A DNA stretch of 64,000 bases from CALGFI01 sp963786805 (GTDB taxonomy: Bacteria > Actinomycetota > UBA4738 > HRBIN12): the NCBI GenBank assembly GCA_963786805.1, contig CAWBAK010000003.1, forward strand, positions 278,472 to 342,471, written 5' to 3'. The notes beneath the pieces were generated by a model, which had not been told where the DNA came from, ran no database searches, and worked only from the letters and a program-made list of their open reading frames with translations. Of this stretch, positions 58,221 to 64,000 are shown piece after piece. Positions within the stretch are counted from its first letter, which is position 1; the number at the start of each line of letters is the position of its first letter. The position numbers and the translations under genes were made by a program.

Positions 58221-59308
58221 ATGGCGAACCGAGTCCTGCTCCTGGTCGGCACCAAGAAGGGTGCGTTCATCCTCGAGAGCGATGCCGAGCGACGCGAATG
58301 GTCGCTGCGAGGTCCGCTCTGCGAAGGCTGGCCGGTTCACGACCTGATCGTCGAGCCCGGAAGCGGGGCGATCCTCGCCGCGGCCGGCAGTCCCTGGTAC
58401 GGACCAGCGGTCTGGCGATCCGAGGATCTCGGCGAGCCACGTGGACGCATTCGTCGGCGGGGCTGACGTACGGTGACGAGGCCGAGCCGATCACGACGGT
58501 CTGGTCGCTCGCGGCGACGCCGGACGGCGGCCTGCTCGCCGGCGTCGAGCCAGCCGGGCTGTTCCGGAGCGACGACGCGGGGCGACCTGGCAGCACGTCG
58601 AGGGCCTGACCAACCACCCGACCCGTCCGACCTGGGGCCCGGGCGCGGGCGGGCTCATCCTCCACACGATCATTCCGCATCCGACCGACACGACCAGGAC
58701 CTGGGTCGGGATCTCGGCGGTCGGCGTGTTCGAGACACGGGACGGCGGCGCCTCGTGGGAACCCCGGAACGTCGGCGTCCGGGCCGAGTTCAACCCGGAG
58801 AACCGGTTCCCGGAGACCGGCCAGTGCGTCCACAAGTTCGCGATGGCGGCCGGCGAGCCCGACACGCTCTACCAGCGCAACCACTGCGGCGTCTACCGCT
58901 CCGATGACGGCTCCGAGACCTGGCAGGAGATCACCGGCGAGCCTGCCGACCGACTTCGGTTTCGCCGATGGTCGCCCACCCGCGCGACCCGGATACCTGC
59001 TGGGTCATCCCGCTCAGCACGCCCGAGGACGGCCGGTTCATGCCCGACGGCCACACCGCCGTCTGGCGGACGCAGGACCGCGGCGCGTCATGGACCCGGC
59101 TCGACGACGGCCTGCCCAGGCAGGACGCCTTCCTGTCCGTCCTGCGCGAGGCGATGGCGCGCGACACGCTCGACCCGGTCGGCGTGACGTTCGGGACCAG
59201 CACCGGCCAGCTCTGGCACAGCAGCCGATGACGGGGAGTCACTGGCGGATGATCACCGACACGCTGCCCGAGATCTGGTCGGTCGAGGCCGTCGTGCTCG
59301 AGGGCTGA
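58221..59308 (+). CDS. BNR/sialidase-like beta-propeller protein (frameshifted)
   Basis: The start is MANRVLLLVGTKKGAFILES. It has repeated Asp-box-like blades: VWRSEDLGE, LFRSDDAG, VFETRDGGASWEPRNVG, VYRSDDGSETWQEITG and VWRTQDRGASWTRLDDG. The end is MITDTLPEIWSVEAVVLEG. Such proteins are annotated as WD40/YVTN/BNR exo-alpha-sialidase-like; catalytic arginines of true sialidases are not evident. Shifts occur near 58,435, 58,580, 58,955 and 59,230. It precedes a MoaD-like gene by four bases. Confidence 0.7.
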
Positions 59309-59312
59309 GGCC

Positions 59313-59579
59313 GTGGCGACCGTCCTGCTGCCGCGGTCGCTGCTGGCCCTCTTCCCCGGCGCCGAGCGGCGAAACGAGGTCGCCGGCCGGTCCGTCGGCG
59401 ACGCTGCTCGCCGCCCTCGACGCGGCCGTCCCGGGGATGCGCGATCGGCTGGTCGAGGCCGGGCCGCGGCTGCGGCCCCACATCAACGTGTTCGTGGACG
59501 GGTCGCCGGCCGACCTCGCAACACCGGTCGAGCGCCGAGGCGCGCGGTCCACGTGATCCCGGCGGTGTCCGGCGGCTAG
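59313..59579 (+). CDS. MoaD/ThiS-family sulfur-carrier protein (frameshifted)
   Basis: It begins at GTG 59313 (ATVLLPRSLLALFPGAERRN). It is readable across two shifts as an 88-90 residue ubiquitin-like protein: MRDRLVEAGPRLRPHINVFV and DGSPADLATPVE. The end, VHVIPAVSGG, carries the C-terminal Gly-Gly needed for thiocarboxylation. The partner could be molybdopterin synthase or a thiamin/cysteine pathway. Its stop shares a CTAG with the convergent gene. Confidence 0.75.
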   Translation: MATVLLPRSLLALFPGAERRNEVAGRSVGDAARRPRRGRPGDARSAGRGRAAAAAPHQRVRGRVAGRPRNTGRAPRRAVHVIPAVSGG

Positions 59580-61209
59580 TCCCCTGATCGTCCGCGCGCC
59601 GTCAGCCGCGTGCGCGGAGGGATCGCGAACGGGTCGAAGGCCTCGGTCCGCTCGGCGACCGCGTCCTGGCCCCGCGGCGACGATCGACCGGCCCCGATGC
59701 CATCGCCGGCGACGCGCGCGCCAGCCCTGGTCGGCGAGCTCGTCGAGCGTGGCCATGGCCGTCCTGACCATCGCCGCGAGCATGCTCGAGCGCCAGCCCG
59801 GTCAGGGCGCCGGGTTCGGTCGACGCGGCGACCTCGCGCGGCCACCGTCGAGCCGTGGCGAAGCCCGCTCGACGACGCCCGGATCCTCGTCGGCCGGCTC
59901 GAACTGGCGCAGGACGAACGCGACATCGCCGGCCCGGACCGCCGCTGCCGCCTGGACGTAGGGCCACAGTCGATGCGCCGGCCTGCCCGCCTGGCGGCTC
60001 GACGAACGCGAACGGGTGGTCCGCGAAGAGCGCCCGCCGGACGGCGACCTCCGCGATCGCGCGAGCGGCCGGTGCCGGCTCGTCGGCGACCCAGGGCGGC
60101 AACGCCCCGACGACGATCTGCTCGGCCGGCAGGCCGTCGCCGCGGGCGAGCGCGACGCCCACGAGCTGCAGCGCGAGCGTCCGACCGGCGCGCGTGGCCG
60201 GATCCGACGGCTGACCCGCCGTCAGGTCGGGCGCGACGACGAGCGGTCCCGGCCCGACGACGATCGAGGTGCCGGCGCGACCGGCCAGCCGATGCGCGAA
60301 GGCATGATCGGCGAGGGCGCGGTCCGGCTCGACGCCGTCGGCGACGATCTCCTCGATGGCGTCGGACGCGATCAGGTCGATCCGCTCGAACCCGGCCACG
60401 ACGGCGCCCTCCGGCGCCCCGAGCGCCGGGACGACCGTCGCCATGCCGGACGTAGCTGCCGCGCTCGGCGCCGGCACGATCGACGGCCAGCCGGAGCATC
60501 GGCCAGCGCCCGCTGACTGCCGATCGGCGCCGGGTCGCGCGAGCTCCCGACCCGGCGCGCCGCGGGCGCCTTCGCGCGGGTGCCATTCGGGGACCTCGCG
60601 ACCGGCGGCGCTCAGCCGCGCGGCGAGCTCGCGCCCGATCGGGACCTCGATCCGGATGAGGTCGAGCCCGCGTCGATCAGCGCGGCCGCCTCCTCGAGCG
60701 CCGCGTCCTCGTCCGGCTGGTGGAGCGTCGCCGCCGAGCCACGGTCGCGGCGCTTCGCCGAGCATCGCGATCGTCTCGTGCCGAGCGGTGCGCTCGGCGT
60801 CGATCCGCGTCGATCGCGGCCTCGGCCAGACGCGCTGGCCTCGGCCTCGGCGACGGCGCGGCGGTCCGGCTCGCGCAGCAGCGCCGCCTCGAGCGCCAGG
60901 TCGACGGCGCCGGAGGCGACATCGAGGGCGAGCTGCTGCGGATCGAGGTCGTACTCGAGCAGCGCCATCGCGAACGGCAGCGCGATCCCGGCGCCCAGGC
61001 CGCCGGGCTGGTCCGCGCAGCCAGCGGTCCACGGTCGTGCCGGCCAGCGGTCGGCCGCGCGGCGTCGAGCCCGGAGACGCCGAACAGCCGCAGGATCGCG
61101 CGCTCCTGGCCGATGGTCGTCGACGCCGCGGCACGGGCGCCCCAGGCTCCGGCCAGCGCCTCGGCCGCGGTCGACGAGGCGATCGAGCGTCGCCCCAGGC
61201 GTCGCTCAT
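59576..61209 (-). CDS. Lysine 5,6-aminomutase alpha subunit-like protein (frameshifted)
   Basis: The reading starts near ATG 61209 (SDAWGDAR, then SIASSTAAEALAGAWGARAA). It continues TTIGQERAILRLFGVSGLDA, a block resembling KamD. Then come MALLEYDLDPQQLALDVASG, ERTARHETIAMLGEAPRPWL, LIRIEVPIGRELAARLS and TSIVVGPGPLVVAPDLTAGQ. The end, AVAERTEAFDPFAIPPR, parallels the KamD tail. KamD is the catalytic half of a B12/PLP enzyme acting on D-lysine or beta-lysine. The beta subunit is not in the window. At least four shifts. The family call is by motif resemblance only. Confidence 0.5.
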
Positions 61210-62407
61210 CGAGGCCAGCCGGCCCGCCGCGGCGAGGAGCTCGAGCGTGCGCTCGACCGGGAGCCCCGGGCACGACATGGCCGTCACGACCCTCGACGGT
61301 GTCGGCCCGGAACAGCGAATCGACGACGGCCGCCTCGGTGGCATCGACGACCGCCCCAAAGAACGGGTCGAGGTATTCGTCGTCGACGAGCTCGACGGTC
61401 CACAGCGCGCCGGCGCTGCCCGCGCGGGATCCGGACGCCGGTCGAGAACGCGAGGAAGATATCGCCCGAGCCATGTCCGGCGATCGAGCCCGTCCGCGCG
61501 AGGCCCAGTCCGGCCCGTCGGGCCAGCCGCTCCAGGGCCGGCCCGAGCAACGGCGCGTCGGTGGCGACCACGACGATGCAGCTCGCCGCGCTCGCGGTCG
61601 CGCCGGATCGCCGGCATCGGGCCAGCCTTCGCGCGACCAGCGTCTCGCCGACCCGGACGCCATCGACGGTCAGGCGTTCGATCCGCCCGAAGTTGGTCAG
61701 GGCCAGGACGCCGACCGTGTACGTCGGGCCCTTCGCGCTGCGCGCGACGGCGTTCCGGGGTGGCCCACGACGCGCGGCGATCGATCGGCTCGACGAGGCG
61801 CGAGGCGGTCCCGATCCCACCCTTGAGCTCGAAGCAGACATGCCCGTGCCCGCTCCGATCGCGCCGCCAGCGGTCGGCCCGGCCTCGGCGCCCGACCGCC
61901 CCGTCAGCGCCGCGCGGACGTCCGCCTCGTCGACCTGGACGCGACGCGAGGTGTTGAGCCAGCCGTCGTCGCATTCGCTCACGACCGGCATCAGCGCGTC
62001 GTCGATCGCCGGCGTCGATCGTCGAGCTCGACGAGCGCGGCGACCGCTGCCGTCGTAGACCCGCCCGATGGCCATCGAGCTCGTCAGGAAGATCGGGGTC
62101 TCGAGCGTCCCCCACTCCCCGATGCGTGGTGATCCCGATCGCCTCGCCCGCGCCGTTGAGGACCGCCGCGCCCGCGGGCACGCGCGAACTGAACAGCTCG
62201 CCGACGCTGAACGGCACGATCGCCGTGACCCCGGTCCGGGCGACGCCACGTCCGGCCGGTGGCGCCGGCTCGTCGCGCCAGACCGTCTGGTGCCCGACCC
62301 GCACGTTGGGCACGTCGACGATCGAATCGGTCGGACCGGGCGGCAGCCGCCCGATGACGACGCCGAGGTCGCGCGGGCGTGGGCGGGCGGGCTGGCGGGG
62401 ACGACAT
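61210..62407 (-). CDS. DmpA-type L-aminopeptidase/D-esterase, P1 family (frameshifted)
   Basis: It begins near ATG 62407 and reads TDSIVDVPNVRVGHQTVWRD, GVTAIVPFSVGELFSSRVPA and GAGEAIGITTHRG. A shift near 62,125 follows, then ETPIFLTSSMAIGRVYDG, SECDDGWLN and GPTAGGAIGAGTGM. The nucleophile block reads AASCIVVVATDAPLLGPALE, where DmpA has Gly-Ser before a similar strand. TGSIAGHGSGDIFLAFSTG is diagnostic. It ends past ELVDDEYLDPFFGAVVDATE and VERTLELLAAAGRLA. At least four shifts. It lies between D-aminopeptidase and aminomutase-like genes. Confidence 0.75.
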
Positions 62408-62440
62408 CGCGACAGTATGGCCCGCCGGACCCCGGCCGAG

Positions 62441-63272
62441 TCAGTCGATCGCGCCGGCCAGTCGATTGCCGGCAAGGAACCCGCGGTACGCAACGATCGG
62501 ATCGTCGGAGCTGAACCGGACGCTGCGATCGCCGAACCGTTCCGCGCCGGGGACGACGGCGGCGAAATCGGCCTGCGACACCGCGGGCGTAGTCCACCTC
62601 GATGACGACCGGCGGGCCGACCCGGAGCAGCTGCAGCTCGCCGGCCGCCGCGCGGCGGACGGCACGCTCGGCGCCCGCCCGGACGCAGGTCCGCGGCCAC
62701 CGATGGGTGGGGCGATGTCGCGGCGCGCCCGCCGGCCGCCTCCTTGACCACGACCCGCTCGGCCCAGGGCAGCCACGGCGTCGACCTCGTCGGCCAGCGC
62801 GTCGTCACCGGCGACCAGCCCGACGGGGACGCCCCACGCCCCGAGCGCAAGCGCGTTCAGCCCGTATTCGCCGGTCGGCCGGCCATCGAGGCGGGTCTCG
62901 ACCGGGGCGTCCGAGTAGGTGTGGGCGATCGTCCCGGTCGGGTGCCCGGCCCGGGCGTGGTACCCGACGAACAGGGCGACCTCGAACCCGGCATCCGGCC
63001 CGGCGCCCTGCGACCATCGACCACGGCTTCTGGCCCTGGAGCACGCGCGCCGCAGGGTGGATCCGGTCGGGCAGCAGGTTGTACATGTCGCCGTGGCTGT
63101 CGTTGACCAGGATGTCCGTGGCGCCGGCGGCCAGCGCGCCCTCGATCGCCGCGTTGGTCTCGCCGATCATCAGCTCGACGGCGGCCGGGTAGCGCTCGTG
63201 CTTCCGGTCCGTCGGGTCCGGGTGGTTGACCCCGGCGATCCCCTCCATGTCGACGCTGATGTAGACCTTCAC
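62441..63272 (-). CDS. M55-family D-aminopeptidase, DppA-like (frameshifted)
   Basis: GTG 63272 overlaps the MoaE stop as GTGA and follows AAGGAGGAC. MKVYISVDMEGIAGVNHPDP holds the first zinc ligands (D-x-E), and DILVNDSHGDMYNLLPDRIH holds the second set. After shifts near 62,990 and 62,800 the protein continues ALFVGYHARAGHPTGTIAHT, then AERVVVKEAAGGRAA, ending FSSDDPIVAYRGFLAGNRLA. Total is about 277 residues, normal for DppA decamers that cleave D-amino acid peptides. Confidence 0.8.
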
Positions 63273-64000
63273 CGTCCTCCTTGATCGCCGGTCGCAGGGC
63301 CGGTCCGCGCCTGGTGGCCGATCCAGACATGCCCATCGGCGAACCGTTCGGCCTTCCAGATCGGGGCGCGGGCCTTCGTCTCGTCGATGGCGTAGCGCGC
63401 GGCCGCGAAGGCCGCGTCACGATGCGGCGCGGCGGCCCCGACCGCGATCGACGGCTCGCCGAGTGGCACCTCGCCGACGCGGTGGACGATCGCGACCCGC
63501 TCGACGCCGAACCGGTCGGCGATCTCGTCGGCGATGGCGGCGAGCACCGCGAGGGCCATCGTCTCGTGCGTCTCGTACTCGAGCGACTCGACCAGCCGAC
63601 CGGCATGCCGGGCCGCCTCGGCCTCCTGGCCGGGTGCGGGCGTGCCGGGCGTCGAGCGGGTCCGGCCCGAGGAAGCCCACGAACGCCCCGTCCTCCGGGA
63701 GCGCGAGCCGCTCGGCAAGCTCGCCGAGGATCGACGCGCGTGAACGGCGCGTCCCGGAGCTCGAGGATCGCGGCCGTTGCCCCGGCGCGTCACGGCCGCC
63801 GTCTCGTCGGCCCCGCCGGAGACCGGCGGGATCATGGCGACCTCGTCGCCGTCGGCGAGGAGCGTGGTCGGGTCCGCGTAGTCGCCGTTCCGGGCAAAGC
63901 GCATCGACGGGTCGGCCGGGCGCGAGGACCGGGTGGCGGGTCGACGAGCGCGCTCCAGGCCGCCTCCACGTCCGAGCCCTCGGGCAGGTCCAGGTGGATC
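63269..64000 (-). CDS. MoaD-MoaE fusion, molybdopterin synthase (partial, frameshifted)
   Basis: The frame enters from the right edge. A MoaD part (LDLPEGSDVEAAWSALVD, MRFARNGDYADPTTLLADGD, EVAMIPPVSGG) ends in Gly-Gly and runs on into a MoaE part: FVGFLGRTRS, LEYETHETMALAVLAAIADE, IVHRVGEVPLGEPSIAVGAA, then APIWKAERFADGHVWIG with the catalytic lysine region. Together they convert cyclic pyranopterin phosphate to molybdopterin. In a fusion the Gly-Gly tail cannot be free unless processed or supplied by a separate MoaD. Shifts lie near 63,940, 63,790 and 63,650. Confidence 0.75.
   Translation of the reverse strand, partial: DPPGPARGLGRGGGLERARRPATRSSRPADPSMRFARNGDYADPTTLLADGDEVAMIPPVSGGADETAAVTRRGNGRDPRAPGRAVHARRSSASLPSGSRSRRTGRSWASSGRTRSTPGTPAPGQEAEAARHAGRLVESLEYETHETMALAVLAAIADEIADRFGVERVAIVHRVGEVPLGEPSIAVGAAAPHRDAAFAAARYAIDETKARAPIWKAERFADGHVWIGHQARTGPATGDQGGR

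Noticed and set aside
59602..62850. A 1,082-residue open frame on the minus strand
   Set aside because: It strings together pieces of three different genes (DppA, DmpA and aminomutase-like) with long arginine-rich out-of-frame stretches. High GC content keeps the frame open by chance.

Overview
The window does not read as one continuous genome. It looks like a metagenomic contig stitched from at least four sources. Two of the three boundaries between segments can be placed to a few bases or to an exact edge; the third lies within about 60 bases.

Segment A (1 to about 17,905) is very GC-rich and cleanly readable, and is most like an actinobacterium. It holds a tightly packed housekeeping run: glmM end, glmS, acpS, NAD(P)HX repair enzyme, alr, hydrolase, P1-family peptidase and uracil-DNA glycosylase, then tsaE, tsaB, rimI, tsaD and a sugar-nucleotide epimerase. 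Most neighbours overlap by four bases. Two BldD-like regulators follow on the minus strand. Next come a surface set of GDP-mannose 4,6-dehydratase, a secreted protein with six InlB-B-like repeats, and two secreted beta-helix proteins.

Segment B (about 17,906 to 52,990) resembles Acidobacteriota of the Vicinamibacterales type, judging by ADOP-type FtsX/MacB permeases, DUF983, CHAT/TPR proteins and giant secreted proteases. It is full of single-base frameshifts. Its left end is a minus-strand operon: an ECF-like sigma factor, a membrane protein joining an anti-sigma-like zinc finger to TPRs and a CHAT protease, a lipoprotein, and a subtilase cut off at the boundary. Its centre is a plus-strand cluster of two giant subtilase/sedolisin-like proteases, a small stand-alone propeptide-like protein and a 14-unit delta-60 repeat protein. 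The three giants share C-terminal modules. Around these lie a glutaminyl cyclotransferase, two ADOP permeases, a DUF2071 protein, a serine hydrolase, a diheme cytochrome c and small regulators.

Segment C (about 53,000 to 54,051) is visibly less GC-rich. It holds one unrecognised frameshifted gene and a helix-turn-helix-like stub running into an IS66-family element (54,052 to 56,572) whose terminal inverted repeats are readable.

Segment D (56,573 to 64,000) is again very GC-rich and frameshifted, possibly Chloroflexota or Actinomycetota. It carries an acyl-CoA synthetase lacking its N terminus, a BNR-like propeller protein, a MoaD-like protein, a lysine 5,6-aminomutase alpha-like protein, a DmpA-type aminopeptidase, a DppA-type D-aminopeptidase and a MoaD-MoaE fusion that runs off the end.

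No tRNA, rRNA or CRISPR array was recognised. For frameshifted genes the coordinates give the outer limits of the reading I reconstructed across frames. Sequencing error is the likeliest cause of most breaks, but real pseudogenes cannot be excluded from one sequence.
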